A stretch of DNA of 64,000 nucleotides from Lepus europaeus (lineage: Eukaryota; Chordata; Mammalia; Lagomorpha; Leporidae). The stretch spans positions 55,056,948 to 55,120,947 of the forward strand of contig NC_084835.1 in NCBI RefSeq assembly GCF_033115175.1, written 5' to 3'. The notes under the pieces are model-generated. The model did not search any database. It saw only the letters and a program-made list of their open reading frames with translations, and was not told the DNA's origin. Position numbers and translations under genes: made by a program. Each line of letters starts with the position of its first letter. The stretch's first letter is position 1. This document shows positions 12,791-23,659 of this stretch, piece by piece.

Positions 12791-13301
12791 TTTTGTTGGA
12801 AAACACCAAGTGTGAATCAGACAAGGACATTCTTAACCTGTGTGCAACACTTTAGGGAGTCTCAGAAAGCAGCATAAACAAGCAGTTCAGCATGGTCCCC
12901 ATGAACCAAAACCCTGTAAAATCAACAGTGCAATCCAGGTGACTCTGTGGGACTTGCCTTGACCTCTTGCCTGTGCTGTGAACCAGGCTGCAAGAGTTTG
13001 CTATGGCTGCAAGAGTTTGCTATTAGAAGAAAGGAAATACTGCTGCCTAGGAATGTTCCAGATGGAATCTCTAGTGTGCAGTAAGACCTGTATAACCCAC
13101 CTCTGCAGTTGTGAACATTACCCAGGAGACAGCCAAGAGGAGATGAACCCACTCCAGGGACGGTCATATCCAGTAGGCAAGTCGCCTTAATTAGGTCTGT
13201 TTTTCAAGAAGAGGTGTGAGTATATCAATGAACAAAACTGACAAGACTTCTTGTCTGTGATTGACAGTCTAGTGTTTACAGACACTATACAAATAAATGT
13301 C
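12791..13301. other. Unassigned sequence with a 19-bp tandem duplication
   Basis: The unit GGCTGCAAGAGTTTGCTAT occurs at 12986-13004 and again, perfectly, at 13005-13023. No gene or repeat family is recognised around it. Confidence 0.5.
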
Positions 13302-13545
13302 TATGTGGGGCCAGCATTATGGCGCAGGGGGTTAAGCTGCCAACAGCAACACCCACATCTCACATGCATACCGGTTCCCACCCTGGCTGCTTTGCTTCTG
13401 ATCTAGCTTCCTGCTTATGCTCCTGGGAAAGCAGTGGAAGATGGCCCCTGCCACCCATGTGGGAGACCCAGATGGATCTGTGGGCTCCTGGCTTCGGCCT
13501 GGCTCAACCTGGACCATTGCAGCCAGACCAGGAATATGAGTAGAT
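13302..13545 (+). mobile_element. Old C-type SINE, 3' truncated
   Basis: Head 'ggggccagcattatggcgcag' and the middle to 'accattgcagcca' are present; the CT-rich end and tail are lost. Confidence 0.75.
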
Positions 13546-13717
13546 GTCAGCAAGCTTCCAAGCCTGGGAAGGACACACTGGGCAATGACCCTGGGCCACA
13601 CAGTACTGACTGTTAAGAATGTGGAAGGGTATACTTTCTGGGTGAAGAGGTGTAATCCCCAATGAGAGATGATATAAAACAGAGAAAGGAAAGCAAGACA
13701 GTAAAATATCCCCTCTA

Positions 13718-13802
13718 GTGCAGAGGCTCCACAGCTCTTTGTGTTGGCTGAGTAGCCCAGAATCCTGCTGTGGCCCAGCCTCTTGGCCAAGCCCCCAGGC
13801 CA
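13718..13802 (-). pseudogene. MED28: Detached 85-bp 5' fragment of the MED28 retrocopy
   Basis: This segment differs by one base from 15138-15222, the region just upstream of the start codon in MED28 copy C. Flanks on both sides are unrelated. It lies 2.47 kb beyond the broken 5' side of copy A, on the same strand, and in the order expected if a single copy A had been split. Confidence 0.7.
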
Positions 13803-14540
13803 CTTCTTGTAGTCAAATCCACAAGACAGAACCATTCTTAATGAAAACTGTCTCTGCTCCAAAAAAGTAAGACACAATTAATGCAACCAAGCACAACCCC
13901 AACTAAAGAAGAAGCTCTTAACTCCTTATACCTTGCTTGCCCCAGCTGTCACTCTACTCAGAACAGGGTCTGCGCATTACTTACCCTGATTCACTGCCAC
14001 AAAGCTTCTCAGATCCAGTGTCTCACTGCTCCTCTACATTCTCCCTCAAAAAGTAAGCACACATCACAGAAACATAAACACCCCAATAGAAGTGAGCATC
14101 AACTTACAGGCCCCCCTACGATATTACCAACTAACCTAGGGTATTTTAACCCTCTTCTGACCTGCATCCTGTAATGTTCTGGAAGTGTTGTAGACATCAT
14201 TGCCTTAGATTCCTCTTCTTGAGGAAGTTTAGAATCTTTAAACATTGCAAATGTGAATTGTTTTCTAAGCTGCCACTGAAGGAGTAATTATCCTAACAGG
14301 CCTATAGCCAAAATCCTTGTCCCCAGATTCTCTGACTATTGTCCCTAAGATCATATAAACAAATCTAACAGCTGCAAACATAAAGATAAAAAGTCACACA
14401 AAATAAAAGTACCAAAAACCAACCAAAGATAAGAAAGGATATGCCAGTGGCATCACACTGTTTCAACTCTGCTAAAGGCAAAAAATTTAATTTGTTTATC
14501 ATAGCTATGGACATTTTATAAAATATTCAAAAATTAATAT
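13803..14540. other. Unassigned sequence
   Basis: AT-rich with short poly-A-like stretches. The open frame at 13881-14174 is low-complexity Ser/Thr/Pro-rich and has no recognisable homology. Confidence 0.35.
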
Positions 14541-15222
14541 CTAATTAGAATAGAGAGAGAATTTTAGGTGGGAACGTAAAATTGTCACATTCTCTGGCAA
14601 AGAGTTCTTCCAACATGCAAGGTTCATAGGAGGGATGTGTGGCAGAACTGTCTGGACAAGGCTTCCCAGACAGGATTTCAGCTGCTCTTCATGCTGCACA
14701 TCTGTGTGCTTCGGCACCTGCTGCCTCAGCTTTGTCAAATGCTTCTGGGCCAGCGCGTCTTCCCCAGCGGTCCATCCCTTCATTATGAAACATTCTCTTT
14801 GATAACTCACTCTGGTTTCTAACAGACATCTGCAGCCTTTGTGTAGGAAACAACATTGTGTCTTGCAATATCTACAAACTTCTGGGTATATTGGTCACCA
14901 CTGGTTCTAATTTCTTCCTATTTGTGCCAATGACATAGTCCAGACTAATCAGGAAAGCAAAGCAAACCTCAAATGATGACTCTAATTTGTCCACCAAGGT
15001 AGTGTTAGAATTCCTCAGAGCATCCGGCACTGTCTGAAGAAGTGAAGCTTGGACAGACATGCCAGGCCAGGTGGCCAATCCAGGTGGCCCAGAGAACGTA
15101 TCACCCAATGGAGCTTCCATGTCTAGCTGCTTTGAATGTGCAGAGGCTCCACAGCTCTTTGTGTTGGCTGAGTAGCCCAGAATCCTGCTGTGGCCCAGCC
15201 TCCTGGCCAAGCCCCCAGGCCA
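14541..15222 (-). pseudogene. MED28: MED28 processed pseudogene, copy C
   Basis: The minus strand carries a start-like ATG at 15120-15118 and reads MEAPLGDTFSGPPG, then QASLLQTVPDALR, then TLVDKLESSFEVCFAFLIS. After frameshifts it continues with AQKHLTKLRQQV and DVQHEEQ. These match the N-terminus and the C-terminal helix of MED28 (normally about 178 residues) in order and without introns. The reading frame is broken several times. The left part, to about 14541, is probably decayed 3' UTR. No clear poly-A tract or target-site duplication is left. Confidence 0.8.
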
Positions 15223-15639
15223 GAAGTTTGATTGCCTTTCTGAGTAAATCAGGCATCAGAAGGTAAAAATGTACAGGCTTCAGGTATTTTAGAGTAACTG
15301 CTGTCCATTAAGCTACATGGAACCAGTGGCTATCCCTAAGGAGTAGACAAAAATATTTAGCTGAGACAGCAAGGGCTGCCCTGCTAGAGGGACACAGCAT
15401 TCACACTTGAGGTTCGTTAGGCAAATTAATGCCTCAGAGATAGGTAGCACAGTGCCAAACTTCCCAACACCCCATGGGGCAGAAAAAGATTTGGAGAGAT
15501 AGTGACTAACATTGCCCCGAGTTTGGTAAAAATCTTTAAATCACAATTTCAAGAAGCTAAATACACCTCAAATAGGATGAACAAAAAGGAAACTACAGCT
15601 ACTAATACAATAGTCACACTGCCTAAGGAGAAATCATTT
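15223..15639. other. Unassigned sequence
   Basis: No gene or repeat signature recognised. Confidence 0.35.
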
Positions 15640-16390
15640 TTTTTTTATTTCACATGTAAGAACATACAGTAGTTATTTTTCGGTACCTGGTTTATTTCAC
15701 TTCACACAAGGTTCTCTATTTCCATGTACATTTGACAAAATTTCCTTCCATGACTGAGTCCCACTGTGTATCTATGCTGTATTTGCTTGTTCACTCACCC
15801 ACTAATGGACACACAGGCTGCTTTCAGATCATGGTTGTTATGAATGATGCTGAAATGAACATGGGAATGCAGATGCTCTTTGACGTACTGACTTCAGTTC
15901 CTGTGGATGCATACCAAGAAGTAGGATGACTGGATCTGTGGTAATTCTGTTTTTAGTTTTTTGAGGAACTGCTGTGCTATTTTCTAAAATCCCCACATGG
16001 ATGTGTAAGCATTCTCCCTTCTCCACATCCTTTACCAGTAACTGCTATGGTTCACCTTTGTGACAATAGCCATTCCAACAGTTGTGAGGTTATGTCTTGT
16101 TTTAATTATTTAATTTATGGTTTTAATTTCCATTTCCTTGACGATTAGGGATGTTGGACATTTTTCAAATACCTGCTGATCATTCATGTCTCTTCTTTAA
16201 AGAAATGTATGTTCAGATCTTTTGCCAATTTTTATTGTGTTATTTGTTTTTTTTTTTTTTTTTTGAGATTGAGTATCTTTAGTCATTTGTAGCTTGAATA
16301 CTAACCTCTCTTACAGGATTTATGGTTTTCAAATATTTTCTCCCAGTCCATAAGTTGTCTCTTTTATAATAATTTTTTTTCTGTGCTGTG
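15640..16390 (-). mobile_element. Ancient L1 (L1M-like) ORF2 3' part, antisense
   Basis: Contains the typical antisense series: 'cactaatggacacacaggctgc', 'gaatgatgctgaaatgaacatggga', 'ttttctccacatcc'-like and 'aatattttctcccagtc'. It is strongly diverged. Confidence 0.8.
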
Positions 16391-16985
16391 CAGAAGAAAT
16401 AGAAAAGCAGAAAGGTATTTGTCAGCAGCATGGGGTGAGCAGAAAGGGTGGGGAAAGGGAAGATGTTGACCAAAGGGTACAAAGTTCAATTTAGATTGTA
16501 AGAATAAATTTTGGCTATCAATTGCATTGCATGGTGAACACAATTAATAGTAAATATATATTTTTAAATTGCTAAAATGGATCTCTAATGTTCTCACTAT
16601 GGAAAAGTGATAAATTGGTGAGCTGATGGATGTGTTAACTTGATTACAATTTTATATCATGTGTACATAGACCAAAACTTCACATAGTAATCCATGAATA
16701 TGGAATTATTCTTTAAAAAGTTACAATCGAAGTTTTTTCAAAAAAGCTTTTAAAGCTCTGAGATAAAAATGATACATTACATGAAAAGCAAAGTCAAAAT
16801 GTTAATGCTTATTTATCAACAATAGCCCATAAGACATCAGAAAGTCATATTTAAATTGACAAAAAAGAAAAAAATAATTGTTAATCAAGAATTTCATGTT
16901 CAATGAAACTATCCTTGAAGAGAAAAATAGGAGGGACAAAATAAAGACATTTTTGGATAAACAAAAATGAAAAACAAATTTGTTT
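16391..16985 (+). mobile_element. Ancient L1 fragments, sense
   Basis: 'ggtgagctgatggatgtgtt' around 16617 is like L1M 3' UTR. Sequence near 16890-16975, with 'aaataaagacatttttggataaac', is like the ORF1-ORF2 border. They are scrambled pieces relative to an intact element. Confidence 0.55.
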
Positions 16986-17258
16986 GCTGCTAAGATATAA
17001 CACTGGATGGTGTATCGACCAGTGTCCACCCAGGAAAAAATTTCTACAGAGTAGTTTGAAAAGGAAATGTTTGATATTAGGAATTAGTAGCTATGACAGA
17101 GGATTAGTTATGAGGGATCGATTAGTTGGTATTAAAGCAATGGAAGGGGCAGCCCCTCCTAAGGCTGAGACAGAGGAACCTAAGGAAGAACTAACTCCCC
17201 TAGTGAGGGCTGAAATGCAGATGCATTTAATGCCTGCTTATTTTCAGGTAGCATAACG

Positions 17259-17714
17259 TGCGGCCTCGACCCGCGAGACCCGAGCACTGCCAGGATGCTG
17301 GGGTGACGGTATTCTTTGGTAAGAAGCACCAGAGACAAGTTTTGGTGAACATGTCCACTTTATTAACAAGCAAGCACACCTTTTAAAGGGCAGGCAGTAA
17401 CTAATTCAGGGCAACACTAATTCTATAGGATAGAACGTGGCGCTGCTATGCTTCTCCAATCAGCTTGAAGGTCACATAGCTAGGATAGCTTTCTAAGTGA
17501 CCCTAATGGGCCTGGGCCACACTCGGGAGCTGTTTGCCTGATTGGCAATTACAGGGCCCTTTAACAGGGAACGGGGGGGGGGGGTGGGGAGTGCCTGGGA
17601 CTCCTGCCACCTGCCAGCAGTCAAGTTGTGGGGTCCTTCCCGGGGAGGCATGGTGTGCCATGCTCTCTCAATGTTCTGCAGGCAGACTCCTCGCCAGGTA
17701 CAGTATTACCCACA
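17259..17714 (-). mobile_element. Solo LTR of a betaretrovirus-like endogenous retrovirus
   Basis: On the minus strand the element starts TGTGGG and ends GCCGCA. It is flanked by 6-bp duplications ATAACG (17253-17258) and ATAATG (17715-17720), and the single difference is a CpG-type transition. A TTTAAAA box (minus, 17391-17397) lies about 27 bp before an AATAAA (17359-17364). An inverted CCAAT motif is at 17456-17460. No primer-binding site or internal region follows, so it is a solo LTR. The 6-bp duplication suggests class II (ERVK-like). A G-run at 17571-17582 lies inside it. Confidence 0.78.
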
Positions 17715-17720
17715 ATAATG

Positions 17721-18038
17721 TTCTGCAAGTTAATTCACATTGGAACCAGTATCAAGACTTTATTGAATTTTATGGGTGGAGAATTGTCTATTGTAAGTGC
17801 GAATCACAATTTGTTTATCCATTTGTACACTGATAGACACTTGGGTTGTTTCGCCCTTGTGACTATTGTGACCTGTGCTGGTATGAACATGCATGTATAT
17901 ACATTAATTTGAATACTTCTTTCCAGTTCTCTGGGGACATTCATTTTGTTGGATGATTTTTCTGAATATGGAATTCTAATATTGTGGAATGTTTTCTTTC
18001 ATAGTTCAAATATTTTACTGAGTTCTCTCTCTCTCTCT
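17721..18038 (-). mobile_element. Ancient L1 fragment, antisense (target of the LTR)
   Basis: 'ataatgttctgcaagtt' through 'gatagacacttgggttgttt' is typical antisense L1 sequence, interrupted by the LTR to its left. Confidence 0.7.
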
Positions 18039-18368
18039 CTCTTTTTTTTTTTTTGACAGGCAGAGTGGACAGTGAGAGAGAGGGAAAGAAAGAGAAAGGT
18101 CTTCCTTTTTACTGTTGGTTCACCCTCCAATGCCGCTGTGGCCGGCACGCCGCGCTGATCCAAAGCCAGGAGCCAGGTGCTTCTCCTGGTCTCCCATGCA
18201 GGTGCAGGGCCCAAGCACTTGGGCCATCCTCCACTGCACTCCCAGGCCACAGCAGAGAGCTGGCCTGGAAGAGGGGCAATCGGGACAGAATCCGGTGCCC
18301 CAACTGGTCTAGAACCCGGTGTGCTGGCACCGCAAGGTGGAGGATTAGCCTAGTGAGTGGCGCCAGCC
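18039..18368 (-). mobile_element. C-type SINE
   Basis: CT microsatellite, T-run, 'gacaggcagagtgg' tail and head 'gtggcgccagcc'. Confidence 0.9.
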
Positions 18369-18609
18369 ACTGCATTCTCTTTAATTGCATGGTTTCTGAT
18401 GAGAATGATCTCATGATTTTTTCATCTATAGGTAATGTGGTTTCTTTTCTAGTTTCTTTCAAGATTTTCTCTTGTTCTTGGCCTTCAACAGCTTGAATAT
18501 GATATATAGGTGTAGTGTTTTTGAAACTGGATGTGTTTTTTGAGTATTTTCCCTATTTGGTGTTCTCTGAGCTTCCAAGATCTGGGATGTGGTTTATGCC
18601 ATTAATTTT
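18369..18609 (-). mobile_element. Ancient L1 ORF1-region fragment, antisense
   Basis: 'gtttctgatgagaatgatct', 'tagtttctttcaagattttc' and 'ggtgttctctgagcttcc' are L1M antisense landmarks. The element resumes beyond the next SINE to about 19160. Confidence 0.7.
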
Positions 18610-18626
18610 AGAAAGTTCCTGACCAT

Positions 18627-18975
18627 GGGGGCCGGTGCTGTGGCTTAGCAGGTAAAGCCACCACCTGCAGTGCCAGAATCCCATATGGGAGCCGGTTTGA
18701 GTCCCGGCTGCTCCACTTCTGATCCAGCTCCCTGTTAATGTGCCTGGGAAAGCAGAAGAAGGTGACCCAAGTTCTTGGGCCCTTGCACCCATGTGGGAGA
18801 CAGGAAGAAGCTCGTGGCTCCTGGCTTTGGGTCAGCCCAGCTCTGGCCATCGTGACCATCTGGGGAATGAACCAGCAGGTGGAAGACCTCTCTCTCTCCC
18901 TTTCCCTCTCTCTCTTCCTCTCCCTCTCCCTGTAACTCTGTCTTTAAATAAATAAAATAAATCTTTACCAAAAAA
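18627..18975 (+). mobile_element. C-type SINE with 17-bp target-site duplication
   Basis: AGAAAGTTCCTGACCAT (18610-18626) and AGAAAGTTCTTGGCCAT (18976-18992) flank a full copy with 'aaataaataaaataaatc' tail. Confidence 0.92.
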
Positions 18976-19164
18976 AGAAAGTTCTTGGCCATTCAAATAT
19001 TTCTGTTGCTCTTTTTAGTTTTCTTCCTAGTATTTCAATTGCATGCGTGTTATATCTTTTCAGATTACACTGTAGGTCTTGCATATTTTATTCTTTTTTT
19101 ATTATTTTTTCTTCTTTGCATTTCAGTTTAGGAAGTTTGATGACCATAGAATATTTTGTTTTAT

Positions 19165-19486
19165 GGAAAAAATTATTGATTTATTTATGTGAAAGCCAAA
19201 GTGATGGGCAAGTTCACCACCTGCTGGTTCATTCCCCAAATGGGAGCAATGGCCAGGACTGGGCTGGTCTGGGCTGAAGCCAGAAGCCAGAAGCCAGGAG
19301 CTCCACCCTAGTCTCCCACTTAAGTGGCAGGGACCCAAACACTTGAGCCATTGTCTGCAGTCTTCCCAGGTGCATTAGCAGGAAGCTAGATCAGAAGCAG
19401 AGCAGCCGGAACTCAAACTGGCACTCTGTGTGGGATGCTAGCATCACAAGCACTGGCTCAATCTGCTGCACCACAACGCTGCCCCT
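19165..19486 (-). mobile_element. Old C-type SINE
   Basis: Diverged antisense copy from 'gatttatttatgtgaaagcc' to 'gctgcaccacaacgctgcccc'. Confidence 0.8.
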
Positions 19487-19527
19487 GCCCTGGAATGTTC
19501 TTCAGTGTTAAAAAGAAATGAACTGTT

Positions 19528-19849
19528 GGGGCTGGCGCTGTGGTGCAATGGATTAAAACCCCAGCCTGCTGCACTTCATCCCACATGGGCACTGGTTCAA
19601 ATCCTGGCTGTTCCACTTCCAATCCAGCTCTCTGCTATAGCCTGGGAAAGCAGTAGAAAATGGCCAAAGTCCTTGGGTCCCTGCAGTGCGTGGGAGCCCT
19701 GGAAGAAGCTCCTGGCTCCTGGTTTTGGATCTGTGCAGCTCTAGCCATTGAGGCCACTCAGGGAGTGAACCAGCAGATGGAAGATCTCTGTCTGTCTCTA
19801 CCTCTCTCTGTAACTGTCTTTCAAATAAATAAAATAAGTCTTTTTTTTT
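19528..19849 (+). mobile_element. C-type SINE with target-site duplication
   Basis: Diverged flanks AAAGAAATGAACTGTT and AAAGGGATGAATTGTT surround it. The split target reads as ancient L1 sense 3' sequence, which continues to about 19985. Confidence 0.88.
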
Positions 19850-20329
19850 AAAGGGATGAATTGTTAAGCATGGGAACAGGGAGGAACCTCAATTGTACAC
19901 CACTAAATGGAAGAAACCAATGCATAGAAGCTAAATACTGTGTGACTCCAACTCTACAACATTCTAGGAAGGGCAAAACTTTTTCTAACTTACTCACATT
20001 CTTGGTGGGAAAGTTTCAAGTTTCTCCTTGTTACATATGATTTTAGCTACAGATTTTTTGTTAGGTGATGTTTATTTAAGGAAATTCCCCTCCATTCCCA
20101 CTTTACTGAATTTTGTTTTTGTTTTTGTTTTTCATCCCTGACATATATTTTTTCTTCCCAATGTTAGGAAAACTGTTTATCTGTGGTCAGATCTCTGTAC
20201 TTTTTCCTAACTTTCATACTTCTTTTTCTAATTTATTTCACCTTACATTTTTTTCCTTTGTCCTAAGACTGACCATCTTGGTTTCCTCCATGTTGATTCT
20301 ATTTCTTGCTGTTTTAAATTTGAATTTTT

Positions 20330-20345
20330 TTTTTGACAGGCAGAG

Positions 20346-20385
<40 letters not shown>

Positions 20386-20666
20386 TCTTCCTTCTGTTGG
20401 TTCACCCTTCAAATGGCCGCCACGGCCAGCACTGTGCTGATCCGAAGCCAAGAGCCAGGTGCTTCTCCTGGTCTCCCATGCGGGTGCAGGGCCCAAGGAC
20501 TTGGGCCATCCTCCACTCCCTGTGCACTCCTGGGCCACAGAAGAGAGCTGGACTGGACGAGGAGCAACCAGGACAGAATCTGGCACCCCGACTGGGACTA
20601 GAACCCGGTGTGCCAGCGCCACAGGCACAGGCGGAGGATTAGCCTATTGAGCTGCGGCGCCGCCTG
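20330..20666 (-). mobile_element. C-type SINE with (GA)n tract
   Basis: T-run, 'gacaggcagagtgg', a roughly 36-bp GA microsatellite, then the standard body and head. Confidence 0.9.
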
Positions 20667-21234
20667 AAATTTAATTTTAATTTTTGAATTTTGATGGTTG
20701 TGTATCCCAATTTATCTTCACAATGTCACAATCTTATTTAAAAATACAATTCTGTAGCCTTATCATCTCTTATTGACATTGCCAATCATTTATATGTTTG
20801 TAAACAGCTGCAAATGGTTATTTTCCTGGGAGGATGTATGTTTTCTAAGACTGTACTTTTTTTATCTGCGAGGGAATAGCGTGCTCTTTGTTGTTTCTGC
20901 TTTTGTATTGGAATAGGTAACATAGTCTTTGTTTCTATATTCACAAATCATTACAACTGGGGACAAGGATGGGGACCGCAAGAAGCATTTGTGTTCTGGC
21001 TCCTTTTCGGTTGGAATGCTTTCATAATCTCCCCCACAAACAGACTGTGCTCAGCCCAGAGTGGGCGAGGCATAACAACAGGTCTCTTCTGTTCACAGAG
21101 AAAAGCCTGCTTGGCCATCCAGGCTTCCAACTCCCATTTTTCTCAAAAGGAGTTGCTATTTTCTCCCCTGAAAGGTCAGATCTGGCTAATTGATATATTT
21201 TTCTACTGAAAGCCAGTTGCAAAATGCTAAAATT
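20667..21234. other. Unassigned sequence
   Basis: No recognised repeat. The open frames at 20969-21209 overlap on both strands and match nothing I know. Confidence 0.35.
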
Positions 21235-21250
21235 GAATGTACCTGTTCTG

Positions 21251-21584
21251 GCTGGCGCCGTGACTCAACAGGCTAATCCTCCACTTTGCGGCACCGGTGC
21301 ACTGGGTTCTAGTCCCGGTTTGGGCACTGGATTCTATCCCGGTTGCCCCTATTCCAGGCCAGCTCTCTGCTATGGCCCGGGAAGGCAGTGGAGGATGGCC
21401 CAAGTCCTTGGGCCCTGCACCTGCATGGCAGACCAGGAGATGCACCTGGCTCCAATGGCCGCGGCGGCCATTGGAGGGTGAACCAACAGCAAAAAGGAAG
21501 ACCTTTCTCTCTGTCTCTCTCACTATCCACTCTGCTGTCAAAAAAAAAAAAAAAAAAAAAAAAAAAAGAAAGAAAAAAGAAAAA
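21251..21584 (+). mobile_element. C-type SINE with perfect 16-bp target-site duplication
   Basis: GAATGTACCTGTTCTG at 21235-21250 and 21585-21600. The long A-tail indicates a young insertion. Confidence 0.95.
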
Positions 21585-21745
21585 GAATGTACCTGTTCTG
21601 AAAATATCAAGGTGAAATAATTTCTCAGGGTGGATCAGGCAGTGCTAACATGGTTCAATGTTTGATCCAGTCTTCCTGCCATCCTTTCAATTCATATCAA
21701 AATCAGCTTTTCTGATTTTGGTGCTGGTTGCAAAATCCAACTAAA

Positions 21746-21848
21746 AGCGGCTGCCATTGGAGGGTGAACCAACGGCAAAGGAAGACTTTTCTCTCTGTCT
21801 CTCTCTCTCACTGTCCACTCTGCCTGTCAAAAAAAAAAAAAAAAAAAA
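21746..21848 (+). mobile_element. C-type SINE, 5' truncated
   Basis: Only the 'gccattggagggtgaacca' block, CT-rich end and A-tail are present. It abuts the next SINE. Confidence 0.87.
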
Positions 21849-21849
21849 G

Positions 21850-22193
21850 GAGCTGGTGCTGTGGCACAGCTGGTAAAGCCGCCGCCTGCAGTGCCAGCAT
21901 CCCATATGGGCGCCAGTTTGCGTCCTGGCTGCTCCACTTCCGATCCAGCTCTCTGCTATGGCCTGGGAAAGCAGTAGAAGATGGCCCAAGTCCTTGGGTC
22001 CCTGCAGTACATGGGAGACCTGGAAGAAGCTCCTGGCTCTGCTTTTGATTGGTGCAGCTCTGGCCATTGAGACCATTTAGGGAGTGAACCAGTAGATGGG
22101 AGACCTCTCTCTGTCTCTCTTCCTCTCTGCCTCTGCCTCTCTATGTCACTCTGCTTTTCAAATAAATAAATAAATAAATCTTAAAAAAAAAAA
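21850..22193 (+). mobile_element. C-type SINE (ATAA-tail subtype)
   Basis: Head 'gagctggtgctgtggcac', body, and 'aaataaataaataaataaat' tail, inserted right at the A-tail of the preceding SINE. Confidence 0.9.
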
Positions 22194-23659
22194 GCCAAAG
22201 AAAAGGTAGACTTATTTGTCAATGATAAACGGACCTGAGGACCAAGAATACATTCCTAATTCCAACATGTATTAGTCCTCTGAGACCCAGAACCCCCTGA
22301 GGCCTCATTTTTAAACATTTTACATGACAGGCAGAGACTCTGGGGATAAAGACTGAAATTTAACATAGCTTTACAGTACATGACTTAAAGAATGGGTACT
22401 CAAAAAAATAAACATTTCCCTAAAATTATTTCTTATCTGAAATTGATATTGGAAGGCATCACATCAACATTGGGAGTTGTCCACTTTTTATTTAAGTGAT
22501 TAAGCCTCTTTTTATTTAAGTGATTTTGTTTTTCTCAGAACCAAGTTTGAGATGCACACATTTATCACATGGACTTCGCAGACGTTCCTGGGGCTTCCTG
22601 ATGATGCCACGGGGGCTTTACGCTTTGCAGATGCTCCTGGTCGTTACATGTTCCTGAGCTTTGTGATCCACACCACTGTGCTGCCTATGGGCTTTTGTGT
22701 GTGGTGTAGAGAAGGGGGAGTGAGGACGCTGGGTCACAGCATTTCACCTCAAACCCTCTTGGGTCACCCAGAGAAGCACAGTGAGTGTGGCAGGCGGAGG
22801 CTCGGGGGCAGATAAGAGCCTGCCTGTGAGCCCAGGAGCTGCGGCTGTCAGCGCGTGTCCTTGGGTGCCTGAGGTGTCGTGGGGATAAACCACACAGACA
22901 CGTTCAGCATCAGCCTGTGCTGGCAGCATTCGCCATTAGCATTGCACTCCAAATGCCAAGTCCACAAACCCTTATCAACAATGTAGAAGCCACCTGAGTG
23001 CCTAAAAGATGAAAGTTTGTCCCTTAGTGATGCGCCTGTGAACCGTTACAGATTGTGTGTTTGGTCTGTGAATTCTTACCTAGTGGGGCTGTCCATGAGT
23101 GTGGCTGTGGAAATATCAGTGTGTTTGGTTCTGGGGTGCCAGGCCCTGCTGGAACTATTACATGGTATAGAATAAATGTGCATTTCTAAAATCTGAAAAT
23201 ACTAAATTTGAGAACACATTTGACCCCAGGGATTTAAAATAAAGATTTATGAGCTTGTATCAATATGATCACTATTGGTCTGAATGATCTTATGATTGGA
23301 GTATGTGAAAAACATCAAAAAGTACTTTGCCTGTTTATTAATGAGTATATGAATACTAGATTGATTAATGTACTTCCATATTAGTAGTAAATGTTTTAAT
23401 TAATTCTTCAGCTTAGGAGATATAAACCGTTAGCCATTGGGAATATCCAGTTAGCATTTGTGTGTGTGTGTGTGTATGGTAGTGTTAGTAAATTAGAGAA
23501 GTATTTGAAGTATCTGGAAGAATTAAAGTGAAATCAGTGTAGCTGCTGGAATAGGTGAACCCTGACAGGACTAGAGGGACGGTACATTTACAATATTGCA
23601 TGTGGAATGAGCATTAAACTTATTATCTTAGGCTCAGAGGGCTAGGAAGCTCCTCATCA
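22194..23659. other. Unassigned sequence with a GC-rich patch
   Basis: 22552-22930 is GC-richer than its surroundings and has an 87-codon open frame (22552-22815, +) without recognisable homology. A TG repeat lies at 23459-23475. Nothing else was identified. Confidence 0.35.

Noticed and set aside
13332-13877. 181-codon open frame on the minus strand
   Set aside because: It strings together a SINE, unassigned DNA and the MED28 5' fragment, with no homology as one protein.
16984-17256. Open frame with a Glu/Pro-rich stretch next to the LTR, possibly a retroviral gag remnant
   Set aside because: It lies outside the target-site duplication of the LTR and on the opposite strand, so it is not part of that element, and no gag motif is visible.
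20113-20601. 162-codon hydrophobic open frame resembling a membrane protein
   Set aside because: The hydrophobic part is T-rich DNA and the rest is an antisense SINE with a GA microsatellite.
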